This document shows positions 12,749 to 24,688 of a DNA stretch of 64,000 bases, piece after piece. The notes beneath the pieces are model-generated. The model made no database searches. It had not been told where the DNA came from and saw only the letters and a list, made by a program, of their open reading frames with translations. The stretch spans positions 1,178,001-1,242,000 of the forward strand of contig CP085834.1 in the NCBI GenBank assembly GCA_020809705.1, written 5' to 3'. Source of the stretch: Calonectria ilicicola. Lineage: Eukaryota; Ascomycota; Sordariomycetes; Hypocreales; Nectriaceae. Position 1 is the stretch's first letter. Each line of letters begins with the position of its first letter. The translations under genes were made by a program, and so were the position numbers.

Positions 12749-15355
12749 CTACAACCTTGCCCGGACACCAGGTCGATTTTCCCCAGCCATCAATGCCGCC
12801 TTCCACTCATCAAGCGTCTTCGCCACGTCTCTTGTTCGTCGATGCTTTGCACCCATGACCTTCGTTCGGCGTTCCAGGCACTCTGTTAAGAGCTGCATGG
12901 CGTTGCGGTGTCGGCCTTGGCTGAACCACACCTTTGCAATGTTGGTCATTGTGTTGAGAGCCCCAAGCTCGTTGGCCACCAGTTTCTCGCGCTCCTGGAG
13001 AAACACCTTTTGCGCAATCTCTCCGGCCTCGTCCATTTGTCCGTTGGCGCGCTGCGTGTTTGCAAGTGACATCCACGTGTCGGTTGTCAGTGGATTCTCG
13101 TCGCCGTAAAGCTTGCGGCGCGCTTCGAGTGCCTCCTGGTTGAGCGCGATGGCCTCATCGTACCGCCCCAGTTCGCGGTATGATTTGGCCAAGGCTATCA
13201 TAGACTGTGTAGTTGCTTTATTTGTATTGCCGAATAGTTCTCTGCGGCGGTTCAAGACTTCGAGTCTCAACTTGGCGGCCTCTTCATGTCGTTGCTGGTA
13301 GTGGTAGCTTACGGCGACGTAAGCCATTGCGCTGATTGCGTCCTTGTGTTGCTCTCCATGGAGCTTTTGCTGAATGTCCATTATTTCGGCTCTCAACCTT
13401 TCGTTTTCTTGATGATTCCCTAGGCGGCACTCTGCAGCCGCCAAGTCTTGCATTGACTCAATCGTCGATTTATTGGTCTCGCCCATAGATTCTCGTTTCA
13501 CCTCCAATATCTTGGCGTACACGTCCCTGGACTCGTCAAGCCGCCCCTGTTTGCGATATGTAACTCCTAAAATCTCCATTCCTCTGAGTGTTGACTTATT
13601 CTTTGGCCCAAGGATCTCGGTTTGCATTCCAATCACCTTGTGGCAAGTATCTTCAGCTTCGGCAAACTGGCCTTGGCGGTACTGGGATTTCGCGAGCTTT
13701 TTCATGCTGCGAATGGTCGCTGAGCTTCTTTCTCCCAGGTGCTTAGATTGCCGATCAATAATGTCGGATCTGATCTTGATGGCTTGGTCATAATGACCCT
13801 GCTCTTCATATGTTGCAGCCAACGTGGCCAACAGATCTGGTAATGTTGAATCATCCTCTCCCCCTCCTTTTTGGCACAGCTCTACTACGCGCTTGTCCAC
13901 GCGCTCCTTTGCTCCCCATATTTTATATTCTTGCAAACAATCGGAAACTTTGCCTAGAAGTTCCGATACCTGTATCTCTTTGCCGCTCTCTTCGGCCCAC
14001 GGCTCAACAGTCAAGGCATGCGGCATATATTTGCCGTTCCCACGTTTCTTGCCTGCCTGAAAGGCATCTGAAATAACTTGTATCGCGGCCTTCAGAAACT
14101 TTGTTGGATGTTCTTTTGCCGTCTCTTCGAATTGGAGGGAATATCGAACGGCCTCCTGCAGAATCTGGCTCATCTCAAAGTTTCTGTTGTTCGAGTCGCG
14201 AGGTTTTAAAATGGAAAATTCGCAAAGTCTTTTCGCACATTCTTTCGCTTCTTTCTCTTGCGAAGCATCGTCATCACCTTGAGTGATTTGCTTCCATGCT
14301 CCTGCCAAGAGATCGAAGGGAATTTTCCGGTTGTGGAGGTATGACAGGATGTGTGCCATGTCTTTTGAATGCTGGTCGTCTTCTTGGATCTTTTGAACAG
14401 AGACATGCCACGCTTTTAAAACCCCATCCATTGCGTTTTGTTCGGTGTTCTTTATGTCGTCTTTCTCTATACCCAACTGCTGCGTGGCCTCGGCTAATTT
14501 TGTGAGGTATTCGGCCACTGGAATTTTGGACACGCGCAAGTATGAGGCTGCGAGTGAAATGGCCATTGGAAACCATCCTAGCTCTTCAAACAACACTGCA
14601 TTCTCAGGTTGATCCTTGGGGATTAGCTCGCCACTGTCGACTTGAATCAATTCAAGGGCCTCTTCTTCGGTCAGATGCCCAACCTCAATGCCCTTGTCCG
14701 AGCCCAAGATGGCTTCAACGGTAGACTGGGAGCGGTTCGTCCATATCACTGACCCTGTGGACGTCTCAGGAATATATTTTCGCAGGCTTCCACAGTCACT
14801 GTCGGCTGTAGCAGCGCGGAAAAGGTCGGCGTTGTTGACACTGTCAAGCACGAGGAGCCAGTTCTGGAGCGACTCTAGCTTCCCACGAACAGCAGTCAGC
14901 AGAAAATCGCCCTTCAGCCCATTGTCCAAGCCTAATTCTAGGGCTATTTGGTAAAAATGAAGGTAAAAGGTGGTTTCGTTCTCGGCATGGACCCAGAAGA
15001 TAGGTCTGTTGGCTGCGTTGTGGCGATAGGCGTGTTCAACGGCGATGTGGGTTTTGCTAAATTTAGACCAGGTTAGTTGTTGGACGGTACCAACGGACGG
15101 AAGCTATGCAGCGTACCCGCATCCTCCAGGGCCCCAGAGAGCAACATTACGATTATCGGATGCCGCATCTAGAGCACTATGGATACTATCAAAGACGCGC
15201 GCTCGGTCGACGAAATTGTCGTTGCGGACGTACGGAATCACGCATTTTGCCGCGGGAGGTGAAGGCTGCGGCGGAGGTTGAGGTGGCTCCGACTCCGTGT
15301 CAGCCACACCTGGCGCCTCGGACGGCAACTCGTCACCCTTAGAGACGTCGGCCAT
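12749..15355 (-). CDS. NB-ARC-TPR STAND protein
   Basis: Two exons, 15355-15117 and 15056-12749, give 848 residues. A 60-nt intron splits the P-loop: exon 1 ends in GPGGCG and exon 2 resumes with K-T, restoring GPGGCGKT at residues 75-82. WLLVLDSV is the Walker B region, GSVIWTNRS the sensor segment and LGWFPMAISLAASYL the GLPL-like motif. Residues from about 480 to the end form at least six kinesin-light-chain-type TPR units of about 42 residues. The N-terminal 45 residues are short and proline-rich, with no recognisable effector domain. In filamentous fungi NB-ARC-TPR proteins are NLR-like signal transducers. The lack of a known N-terminal effector means the output is unclear. Retention of the intron would meet a TAG within a few codons and remove the whole NTPase domain. 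Confidence 0.9.
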
Positions 15356-16211
15356 TATAAAAAGATGATTAAGGCGCCGTGTTTACTTTGGCTCCTTTCT
15401 GTGTGCGCAAGGGAAGATTAAATGCGTTGTGATCGTGAGGGCGGTGAATCATAGCACTACGATGTTCGTGCAACGTGAGCCCCGCAGTTAATCAGGCAGC
15501 AGGCAGCAGCCTCATTAGTCCGTGGGCCGCAGAGAAAAATGGAAATGACCGTGAATGAAGGAACCTAATTAGCACAAAAGTACCAAATATAACAATCATT
15601 CTTTGGAGCAAACTATATTGTCTCGATCGACCCCTCGCGCGAGGAGCTTTTCGAAATGCGACATTGAACGCTTGCACGGCTCAAATGTGGTCTGCCATCA
15701 TCCTCCATGCAAAGAAAGAGGGAAACAACGGGCAGGAGGCCGTTTGTCGTCGTGCAATACCATATAAATTACAGTAATAGCATCCGGTTGGAGTTTCGCA
15801 ACTAGTTTGATTGACTTTGCGAAAGTCAACTAACCATGGTAATCGAAACCTTCAATATCACCCCAACAAGCCAGAATCAGATCATCATTTGTCATATTTC
15901 GGTAATATTCTGCAAGTTAAGCTCCTACAGAGCGATATGAAATGCCGTCATTCCCCAGTGGCAAACGTCAAGCTGTTGAAGAATGGAAATCCCGAAGCAT
16001 TGCTCAATGAGGAATACAGTGTGGTATGCACCGTACGCCAAAACGACGTTGCATCCCGATATCATGAATACAGTGCAGCCAATGTCAGACAGGTGGCTTG
16101 TCTAGATTATCTGTTAAATAATTCATCTCCCCATCTGCATCCTTCCATCAAAGTAATTCTCATATCAAAAGCTTCTCCATCCTCAATCAGTCCAGAATTA
16201 CTAAACCTACC
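15356..16211. other. Divergent promoter region, NB-ARC-TPR and MDR reductase
   Basis: No additional gene was supported. An open stretch around 15.8-16.2 kb overlaps the MDR start in another frame and has no recognisable content. Confidence 0.45.
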
Positions 16212-17234
16212 ATGGCTGCCATCCCACAAACCATGAGGGCGGTTTTGCAACCGGACAAGCACTCTCATACGCTCATTCTATCTGAGCAGCCAACACCCAT
16301 CCCAAGTCATCCTGACGATGTCCTGGTAAAAGTCCATGCCACTGCACCATGCACGGGCGAGCTAGACTGGGCTCTTTGGGCACCTGAATTTATTGGTGAC
16401 AATAAGATCCCCATTCCAGGTCAGGATCTTGCTGGCACTGTTATTACTGCACCTCCAAATAGTGGGTTTAAATGCGGCGACGACGTCTACGCGCGCATTG
16501 AGGCCAATCGCCCCGGTGCCGCAGCTGAATACGTCCTCGCACGCGTATCGGAACTCGCACTCAGGCCCAAGAATCTGGGCTGGGCGGAAACCGCAGCCAC
16601 GCCGATTAGCGCTCTAACTGCCTACCAGTCCCTCTTCACACAAGGCACCTTGGATGCCGCAGCGCTGGCGGGCGACGAGGCCGCAAAGGGAAAAAACGCC
16701 AAACTCCGGGTCCTCATCACTGCTGGGGCCGGGAGCGTCGGGAGCTGGGCGGTGCAGCTCGCGCGAGCCGCTAACGCAGGCGGCATTGTGGCTGTGGTTG
16801 GAGGAAAGAATATCGACTTTGCTCGCCAACTTGGCGCTACGGAAACAGTAGACTATACCAAGAAAACCATTGGCGACTGGGTGGCTGAGGATGCTGCCAA
16901 CCGCCAGGTTGATCTGGTGGTTGATTGCATTGGAGGCACATCACTTGCACAGTCATGGTACGCATTGAAAGAAGGCGGAAGTCTTGTGAGTGTTTGCAGC
17001 GTACCAGAGCAAAGCCGCCCTCAAGATGTCAAAACAAATGTCCACAGTCTGTGGTTTGTCATCACCCCACTCGGCAAAGATTTGGACATCATCAGTGGGC
17101 TGTTGGAAGAGGGAAAACTTAAGCCGAATATTGATAGTGTGGTTGGCTTTTCAGAGTTTGCAGAGGCATGGGACAAGGTCGAGTCTGGTCGGGCCAGGGG
17201 AAAAGTCATCGTGAATGTGTCTGGTGAGGCATAG
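16212..17234 (+). CDS. Zinc-independent medium-chain reductase (quinone/enoyl reductase-like)
   Basis: A single exon encodes 340 residues; the ATG lies in a good context (ACCATGG). The N-terminal GroES-like half contains IPGQDLAGTV and the Rossmann half has ITAGAGSVGSWAVQLA, the NADPH-binding loop. The Cys/His/Glu set for catalytic zinc and the four-Cys structural zinc lobe are missing, which places it with quinone oxidoreductase and trans-acting enoyl reductase-like MDRs. Fungal relatives often act as enoyl reductases or as general quinone reductases. It sits between an NB-ARC-TPR gene and an SDR gene and converges on the latter with a 167-bp gap. The substrate is unknown. Confidence 0.85.
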   Translation: MAAIPQTMRAVLQPDKHSHTLILSEQPTPIPSHPDDVLVKVHATAPCTGELDWALWAPEFIGDNKIPIPGQDLAGTVITAPPNSGFKCGDDVYARIEANRPGAAAEYVLARVSELALRPKNLGWAETAATPISALTAYQSLFTQGTLDAAALAGDEAAKGKNAKLRVLITAGAGSVGSWAVQLARAANAGGIVAVVGGKNIDFARQLGATETVDYTKKTIGDWVAEDAANRQVDLVVDCIGGTSLAQSWYALKEGGSLVSVCSVPEQSRPQDVKTNVHSLWFVITPLGKDLDIISGLLEEGKLKPNIDSVVGFSEFAEAWDKVESGRARGKVIVNVSGEA

Positions 17235-17401
17235 TGGAGCATGCATGGCGCCAGTCAGTTCCACACGCTTATGGGCCGTGAATTCGCCACTCAAGTACCA
17301 TTCCGTAAATATTTAAAATAGTTTTAATTGCCAAATTACGCGTATTTGCGTCCAGTCTATTTCTTTAGTTCGTAGGTTCTATAACCAACTATTTACATTC
17401 T

Positions 17402-18447
17402 TTATTCCTCAAGCCCAAGAAGAATTTCTTGACCTGCACGGACCTGGTTACACAATGGCTGCCCCATCCACGCAGGTTGCGCGTCATGCAGCGAATCCTC
17501 GAATTCGATAATCTCATTACCAGAGATAAAAAATGCCTTGCCGTTAATATCTGGCTTAATGACTGGGAGAAACAAGGATCGTGCAACTCCCCCTGGCGTG
17601 TTTTTAGGCAGAGTCCACTTTTCAAGCCATGAGCTTATGGCCATGGGAGTCACTAGACGTGAAATGAGTCAGCTCAACACCAAGACGTCTCATCGTATTC
17701 CCTTGATATGACTCTAGTGAATCCGATGGATCAAAAAAGTGCTTACCTGTAAACCAAGGTGCAACGGTATTAATGGTCACATTTTTCTTAATCACTTCTG
17801 AGCGCAAACCGCGCATCAAACCCAAGACACCAGACTTTGCGGCGCAGTACAAATAAATGGGCGGAGCGGGGAAGAAGGCGCCTGCGGACGAGGTCAAGAC
17901 GAGCTGGCATCGTGTTTCCGGCCACTTAGAAAAGAAGTGAAGCGCGCATTTGGTGACGTAGATGTGCCCGGTGAGATTGACATCGATTGACTTGAGACTG
18001 GGTGGCAGTAGCCGACCCGTGTCTGGGTCGAACGCGTCCATGGTTAGGTCCTCATGTGTATTGATGCCAGCGTTGGATAGGACGCTATGTATCACACCAA
18101 ATCGATCGTGCGCTGCCTGGAACAGGTCCAAAACATTGTCCCAGTTAGAGACGTCGCATTTCTTGAATAGGGCACGGTCTTTGTGTGGTTCAACAAGCGC
18201 AGCGGCGTCTTCGTTCCAATCACCAACTGCAATGTTGGCGCCATTCTCTATTACACACCCGCGAGGACAGAGTTAGTCTTACCCCAGCCTCAAACAGTGT
18301 ATCATGAAAATAGCCGATATAAAAGAGGTACTTACCAAGTGCGACATCAATGGCGGCACGTCCAATTCCTGTGGCGGCTCCGATAATGATAATGGTCTTA
18401 CCCTGAAGGGTATTAAAGTCGCCCTCGGTGAGGGTATACGTGGTCAT
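17402..18447 (-). CDS. Short-chain dehydrogenase/reductase (SDR)
   Basis: Three exons, 18447-18336, 18247-17747 and 17652-17402, give 287 residues. The cofactor loop is GAATGIGRA, followed by LSNAGIN as the NAG motif and SSAGAFFPAPPIYLYCAAK, which holds the catalytic Ser and YxxxK. These define a classical SDR using NAD(P)H. The tail of the Rossmann fold is complete, so the gene looks functional. It resembles fungal SDRs that oxidise or reduce secondary alcohols in metabolite pathways, such as 15-hydroxyprostaglandin-dehydrogenase-like members. It lies tail to tail with the MDR gene and may share a pathway with the neighbouring reductases and acyltransferase. Confidence 0.88.
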
Positions 18448-19496
18448 CTTATCGAATTTAATTTCAAATTAACATAAATTAATGATAAAAATTTCCCTCT
18501 TAGTTTTATTTAATTTGTCTTTTTGTGTATAGTCTTGTTAAATATAGTGGCAGGTTTTGAAGTTGGAACCCGTGAGGGGGTTAGAAAACATCTCAACTCA
18601 TGTCAAGCTCCGACGGTTAACCTTTTCCCACACTGTAGACCCACACTAAAAGCTGGAGATTTACTGGACTAGCCAATCATGATATCAGGATGGCGCGACC
18701 CACGCATTATCCACACTGGCTTCGGGACTTGCACCGGCTGGATCTTTTTAGCCTTACTGGGCCGTAGCACCGGAATGTGGACCACGGAAAACGGATGGAT
18801 AACATGCATCTCAGCTCGAAGGCCTGTGATTTACTATACACTTGTTGGAAGATTGTGCCCCTGTGACTTCCTCTTCTTTAGTAGCATGGAACTTAACCGC
18901 CCGAAGATATCAATCTCGTGGTAATGGAAGGAAAATAGAATAAGAAGCTTGATATAAATTCCTTATTTATTTATAATTTGACTGGAAGATGGTAGGAAAA
19001 GGTAGAGGGAGTTAGCGTATCCAGATTGCCATTCCTGAACAGTTGAGAAGCGGTGTGGTAATTGGTTGTACAAGCGCATCGGACAGTGTAGCGCGCGATT
19101 GTTTGTAGGTAAACTGAGTCAGGGGGTCGCGCGTATTTCAACATGAGAGCTGATTGGTGTTTTCCCGCAGGCATCTGACAGCTCTTGACAATCCTTCCAC
19201 TATCTAATCAAAACCACTGGGCCTGTTCTTGGGCTTTCGTGTAAATCCCCCTGCGCTGTCATTGATTAGTGCTTACTCGAGAGAAATTAATGACAAAAGT
19301 CTTCATAAAAGTGCTCCACCACCAATGTGATATGTTGAGCGAGTGGGCCGCCCCGGATTAGTATTCCTCCGAGTGACTAGCCGCAAGCCTCACGAAGCAG
19401 GGTGAGACAGACAATCAAATTTGCTCCTTTTCTGGCGACCTCGCTTGAAAAATGGGACGCGCTGATTGAAATACATTGCACGCTGTCTACCAAGTT
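18448..19496. other. Intergenic, SDR and acyltransferase promoters
   Basis: AT-rich near the SDR start. A short open frame at 18.68-18.92 kb has no recognisable content and was not called. No repeats were noted. Confidence 0.45.
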
Positions 19497-20870
19497 ATGG
19501 ATTTCCTGCTGGAAAATTCGGTGGCTGCCGCTTGCGCCAAGTCTGTGGCGTTATTGGCAGCCATCTGCGTCCCAACCGCCTTCATCGTTGTGTCGACACC
19601 TAAATCTGGCCTGAATTCTTTTGTGCGATATGCTTGGATCGCCGTTATCCTTGCTATTGGCAAGCAAACTTTCGAGACGATATCTGCCGCTTGTTCTAGT
19701 CTCATCCTCAACAGCGTTTTCTTGGGACAGGTGGGGCTGATCTCGCTGCAATGTTGCAGCTTTCTCGCCATCACCCGTTTTGATGCCCAAGACTTGATCA
19801 AAGGACAGGTTTTCGACAAGTCTGATAGTCTGTTGACCAAGGTTTATCGTACGACTTCTCTCTTGCTCAACTTGCGAGGTATTGGCACCCAATGGCAGAT
19901 CACGCGCTTGAAGCCATTTCCACGCTTCTACCAGCGATATGGTGACCTAGGAAAACCAGCACGAGGTCTCTTCCTTACCCGCCAGATATTGCTAATTGCC
20001 TGGCAATACCTATTTCTAGACTTTGTTCAGTTTTCCACGTTCCAAACACCCGCCGAGGATACGGAAAAGCTCTTCGGAAATGGTAAGGAATTTGTTTACC
20101 TAAATGCGACACCGGAGGAGTGGATCGGCCGTTTCGCTATCCTCTCTGGCGCAATGCCGGGTCGAGTTACCATGGACTTTGTATACCGAACAACTTCATT
20201 TGTTGCTGTTCTTCTTGGACTCTCATCCCCCGAGAAGTGGCCTCCGCTCTTTGGTAGCTATTTCGATGCATACACCCTTCGAGGTCTCTGGAGGTGAGCA
20301 ATCGCATCGTTTAATTAAAACCTTGTTTCGGAATTCCTTACTAACAAATGTTCCAGCACCTGCTGGCACCAACACTGCCGTTGGCCTCTCACGACGATTA
20401 GCAACTTTATTTGCCGAGATGTCTTGCGATTGCCACGCCCCTCTTCCTTGGAACGCTATGTCAACATCACACTTGTGTTTTTATCCTCGGGACTTTTCCA
20501 TGCTGCCATTGACGTGTACTGCTGGCGGCCACCGACCAAATTACCCACCTTGGCTTTCTTTGGTGCGTTTGGTGTAGGCATCATGCTGGAGGATGGCGTT
20601 CAGGCGGTGTGCCGTCGTGTCACAGGTGTTGACACTAGGAACAAGGGCCAGAAGGTGCCCTTGTGGCACAGACTTGTGGGTTATGTCTGGGTCATGGTTT
20701 GGATGGCGATGATCTTGCCCTGGTACCTGTTTCACAGCGCCCGGTCACCCGCACAGAACAAGTGGATTGTGCCCTTTAGCGTGGTGGATCAGTTTGGACC
20801 AGAGGTCCCGGGCGCGTTGCTGGGCGCCGGAGGTCTTATTTTGCTTTTCGCAGTTGGTGCTGAAATCTAA
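19497..20870 (+). CDS. MBOAT/wax-synthase-like membrane acyltransferase
   Basis: Two exons, 19497-20293 and 20357-20870, give 436 residues. The protein is strongly hydrophobic with several predicted membrane spans. The exon junction produces GLWSTCWHQ, which matches the wax-synthase-like signature (FW..xWHQ), and SSGLFHAAIDVY supplies the conserved histidine. Relatives in fungi are membrane acetyl- or acyltransferases that decorate terpenoids, indole diterpenes or meroterpenoids, or make sterol or wax esters. With two reductases, an SDR, a cupin and an MFS exporter nearby, a tailoring role is plausible but not shown. The start at 19497 is the first ATG of the frame. Confidence 0.88.
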
Positions 20871-21113
20871 TAGCAAAAACTTGGGGTAGAAATCATAGAT
20901 GGGCTTTGCAGCCAAGACTTCGCTTGCGTTTTATCCCGAAGCGAAGGCCTCCGGTTTTTTTTCCGTACAAATTTCCACCCCTTAGATCTTGACTGGTTTC
21001 TTCAGTGTTCATCAATGAAAGGCGAGGGGAAAGATAATGAATTGTGGTGGCAATTTCGATTGCTAAATTTCAACGCTTTATTTGTATTATCTTATGACAT
21101 AAAAAAAATTATT

Positions 21114-23096
21114 CTATCGTTTCCACGAACGTGGTAGTGTTCTGACAACAAGCTTCCTTAATGATGATGATGACTTTGCTTGGCTAAGCTTGCGCTGGCG
21201 CATTTGATCCTCATACATCCAATTTCCCCATCCAGTGCTGAGTGGCCCATCCAGAGCTACCTTGAGACGAAGCCAGTTATGATCGAGGTGTCCGGGGTCC
21301 AAGGGCTTTCTATCAGTCTGTTGGACTAATAACCGGAGCTGCGTATTCATATCGGAATTTAATTCCGGACACCATACACTGAGCCAACCACCACCATTCT
21401 CTTCAGGTCCTTCGCCATTGTAGACCAATTTGCATTCGAAGCTTATGGAATTGTGCTCATGCCATGAAGGTCTTGGTTCAGGATCTGGGAGTCCATATAA
21501 GGTCCTGACTGGACGTTTTGTAGAACCAGAGCGTAGCGTCACATGACGAATCATCTTGTTTCTATTACGCAAGTAGCGGAAAATATGGCTCGCTGAGGAT
21601 ATAGTGAGGGCTGGTGTTGGTGGTGGCTTCGACATGCCCAGCGGAAACCACAGCTCGACGGTGCGAAGACGGGGAAATGATGCAATGGCGTCAAATGCTT
21701 GATATGGCCAGTATTCCCCGTCCCGGGAAATATCGAGAACTAAATGCTCGAGATGGTGCAAGCTTTTGCTTAGACGCGCAAGGTCAGAGGCTGTTATCAG
21801 AGTGTCTGTCTCATCCCTTGATGCTGGCTCGGGTTTGTGTATTATAAGTTTTTTCAGGGTCCGGCCAAATCTAGCAATCATATGGGGATTGCCTTCAGTA
21901 TAGGCCCAATCCGGAAGAATTATTGACTCTAGCGGAGATGTGACCTTGAGCAGAAAATTTAGCTTGATCCTGCTCCTCTCATCCAGCACAAGCTCTCTGA
22001 GGTTTGTTAACTGAGGGGCTATCTCGGATCCGAGAAATGCTGGCACGTCATTCAATTGGGTTAATCGCGACCAATCAAAGGTATTGGCCCAATAATCCCA
22101 CTCCCTGCCTTTGGCCGGATAGCCCTGGCAGGTAAAGCCCCCTTCAACGCCCCAGGGGTATTCTTCAATGCCCAGCTCTTCGAGCGCTGGGGGTCTCTCA
22201 CCGTCGAAAAATCCCAGACCGCAATACGGACCTCCATCAAACGAAGGTCCATAGTCCTCGCACAGTCCGCGGGGATACCACACCTCCATATTGGGGATTC
22301 TGGTGAGGTTGGGACATGAGAGCAGCACTCTTTTGAGGACATGCATGGTCTTGACACACTCCTGCTCATTTGTGAAGATGACTTCGATGAAGAGGGTGCG
22401 CAAATTCCTGCTATTGGCTAGGCGATGTAGGAACTCGCGGGCCTGTTCCTGGGACTCGCTGGTTTCAACGCATGCGAGAGCTGTGTGAAGATGTACCTTG
22501 GTAGGTAGTGCTTTTAAGATGGGAGATGGAATAGGTATTGTGGTTGTTCCTTTGCGGGTACCTGCTTTTGTGGTTTGCGTCCAGCGGACATCCCAATGCA
22601 ATTCGCGTAGCCCTCTCATGGCAGGTATTAAGTCCATGAGGCAAGCGATGATTAATCTTGTTTCCTGATGTATTCCATCGTAATCGCGAGTGCTCACCCG
22701 CAGCGTGCGAATTGCTGATAATTGACCGAGGCGTTTAATAAGCTTGATGCGGTCCATGGCATGCTTTTTCTGATCCAGATCAATGTGCACATCATGGTGC
22801 TGAACATAGCGGGCCTGATGGTACAAGGCCGAATTTAATGATGCAATGGTCTGGAGTTCTTCTGGATGCATATCGTGGAGGAAAGTGAGAATGCGCTTCA
22901 CGACATTATTAGGGAGATGAGCAAGACCCAGTCTCGCATAATCCAATGGCACAGGCTCGCGGGCGAGAATTGTGATATTGGAGATGTTGGTGATGATGTT
23001 GGCGGTACTGGCCGCAGCGGCGATGTTTGTGGTGAAGGCATCGGGACCACGGGCTTGCCTGGTGAATATGTGAGAGAATCGACGCCTTAGAGCCAT
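21114..23096 (-). CDS. F-box-like / leucine-rich-type fungal protein
   Basis: A single exon encodes 660 residues. LAHLPNNVVKRILTFLHDMHPEEL (about residues 57-80) has the pattern of an F-box helix, and the rest shows repeated leucine- and strand-rich segments as in large fungal F-box families. F-box proteins recruit targets to an SCF ubiquitin ligase through Skp1. Fungal members of this expanded class mostly have unknown substrates. The frame is intact, and the first ATG is preceded by a purine-poor leader. The assignment rests on the N-terminal motif and overall architecture. Confidence 0.65.
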   Translation of the reverse strand: MALRRRFSHIFTRQARGPDAFTTNIAAAASTANIITNISNITILAREPVPLDYARLGLAHLPNNVVKRILTFLHDMHPEELQTIASLNSALYHQARYVQHHDVHIDLDQKKHAMDRIKLIKRLGQLSAIRTLRVSTRDYDGIHQETRLIIACLMDLIPAMRGLRELHWDVRWTQTTKAGTRKGTTTIPIPSPILKALPTKVHLHTALACVETSESQEQAREFLHRLANSRNLRTLFIEVIFTNEQECVKTMHVLKRVLLSCPNLTRIPNMEVWYPRGLCEDYGPSFDGGPYCGLGFFDGERPPALEELGIEEYPWGVEGGFTCQGYPAKGREWDYWANTFDWSRLTQLNDVPAFLGSEIAPQLTNLRELVLDERSRIKLNFLLKVTSPLESIILPDWAYTEGNPHMIARFGRTLKKLIIHKPEPASRDETDTLITASDLARLSKSLHHLEHLVLDISRDGEYWPYQAFDAIASFPRLRTVELWFPLGMSKPPPTPALTISSASHIFRYLRNRNKMIRHVTLRSGSTKRPVRTLYGLPDPEPRPSWHEHNSISFECKLVYNGEGPEENGGGWLSVWCPELNSDMNTQLRLLVQQTDRKPLDPGHLDHNWLRLKVALDGPLSTGWGNWMYEDQMRQRKLSQAKSSSSLRKLVVRTLPRSWKR

Positions 23097-23416
23097 GGTA
23101 TGGTGATTAATTCTCTGAATTCTCTGAATTTGCTGTTGTTGTTTTGTTGTTGTTTTGTGCTGGGCCAGAATTTTCTAGGAGGGTTGTCGGGCTTCTTAAA
23201 CAAAACAAAGTGAGAGGGGCGTTAGTGGAGATTGGGCGATCACAGACAGGGGGTTTAGAGGGGCCATGGCGCGTTTCTTGGGGTAAATTAAGACTAAATT
23301 AAGTGCTATGACGTTCCAGGCCACTAGCTTCTTATTATTACACCGGATGAAATCAAAACAATGACGCCCAGACGTGTTTCACTTTTCAATTTACTTCTCA
23401 GCTGTCATGTTTCCTT
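23097..23416. other. Short intergenic, F-box promoter
   Basis: It contains GTTGTT-type low-complexity sequence around 23.13-23.16 kb. No gene was seen. Confidence 0.45.
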
Positions 23417-24688
23417 CTAGCTGGGATTTGCGCCGGGAGTCGGAGTAGGCGTTTGTGACAGGGGAACCACGGATTTGCGGTCGGGCATCCCCCACTTCGT
23501 GTCTGGAGACATGCTCATCTCAGCAAAGACACGATAGTTGTCTGGGTTATTTAGTGCGATCTGCTGACTTTCTTTTGCCTTGAGGGCACAATTTTTAAAT
23601 CCTGAGGCCTCGTCACCGACTGTTACGCGTTAGTGCCTGTTGTGATCTCGGCAGCTGAGTCAATTTACCGGTACCGCCGTTGGGATTGGGGGTCTTGAGT
23701 GCGGCCCAGGCTCTTGCGACAACGTGAACCATTTCATGTACAAGCGTCCCGGCTATCGAGTTGTAGTCTCCGGCGTACGGGTACTTCTCATTGAAATTTT
23801 CATCCTTGAATGGCACCGCCGTGAAGCCCAGGTCCAAGGTGGCTGTGACTGGGTAATTATTCTTGGCGAACTAGTTGGAACAAATGATGATTGCATTCAT
23901 GTTAATTCTCCTGCCGTTGACGAATCGAACCGCAGTAAATGTCCTTCCCGTATAGCTATCGCCTGTGCTTTCTGTGCATGGCCTCGGGGTACGGGCTGTG
24001 TCACCAATCCGGTTAGTCACGAGTCCACCTACCATCATGACTGACGGATGTCTGACGTACCTGTGGAGGTGCCACCAAAAGCAATGTACTCATCCTCATC
24101 CCCATTTTTGATCTTTGCGTGCCAGAGTGGTAGTGGGCTTTCTGTAAATGACAATAAGCCCCATGTTCAGATGTGAGCTGTCCTAGCTGGAGAACTCACC
24201 CGTCTTCCTAGGAATGACACCCTGTTCCAGTCCTCTGCCATCATAGAACAGCTAAGCATTACTTACATAAATACCTGCTAAGGTCCCTTCAAGTCCTTCC
24301 CGGACATTGGTGTACATGTCTGTGGAAAGTGGGTTTAGCGAAACCATAGTATTCTGGCGAAGGACTAGCTTCATGTACCATTAACTTTTGACATTGTACT
24401 TTTCCCAGCGCTATCCAGTCCAAAGTATTCTTTGAACGTGACGTCAAACATGAAATTAGCGTTGGCTCCCGCCCGTCTTTGTTTGTCGGTAAAAACGGCA
24501 AGACTTGGGATGGCGGATATTTGTGACTGAGCCTGGTTAGTCAGTGTGATTGCATTGTCCCAAATCTCGTCCATCGACTTCCCATCGAATGTCTAGCCAT
24601 CACAACCAAAGGTATTCCATGGGATGGATGCAGAGCATTGCTGGATGATTAGGAAGCCGAGGACAGCCTGGAACAAAGTGGTATGCAT
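23417..24688 (-). pseudogene. Secreted HExxH metalloprotease gene with three in-frame TAG codons
   Basis: Five exons (24688-24379, 24319-24200, 24141-24061, 23995-23669, 23619-23417) splice in one consistent frame of 347 codons with GT..AG introns of 49-65 nt. The start gives a clear signal peptide (MHTTLFQAVLGFLIIQQCSA). TLVHEMVHVVA carries the HExxH zinc site. ALNNPDNYRVFAEM near the C-terminus is typical of fungal secreted M35-like or related zincins. The frame is broken only by three TAG codons, at 24593-24595, 24252-24254 and 23871-23873. Each would be CAG (Gln) after a single C-to-T, or TGG after G-to-A; both are RIP-type transitions. All splice sites, the signal peptide and the zinc motif survive, so inactivation looks recent. 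The peptidase family is assigned from motif pattern only. Confidence 0.75.

Noticed and set aside
18679..18924. Short plus-strand open frame between SDR and acyltransferase
   Set aside because: No motif, no splice partner, and it lies in a promoter region.
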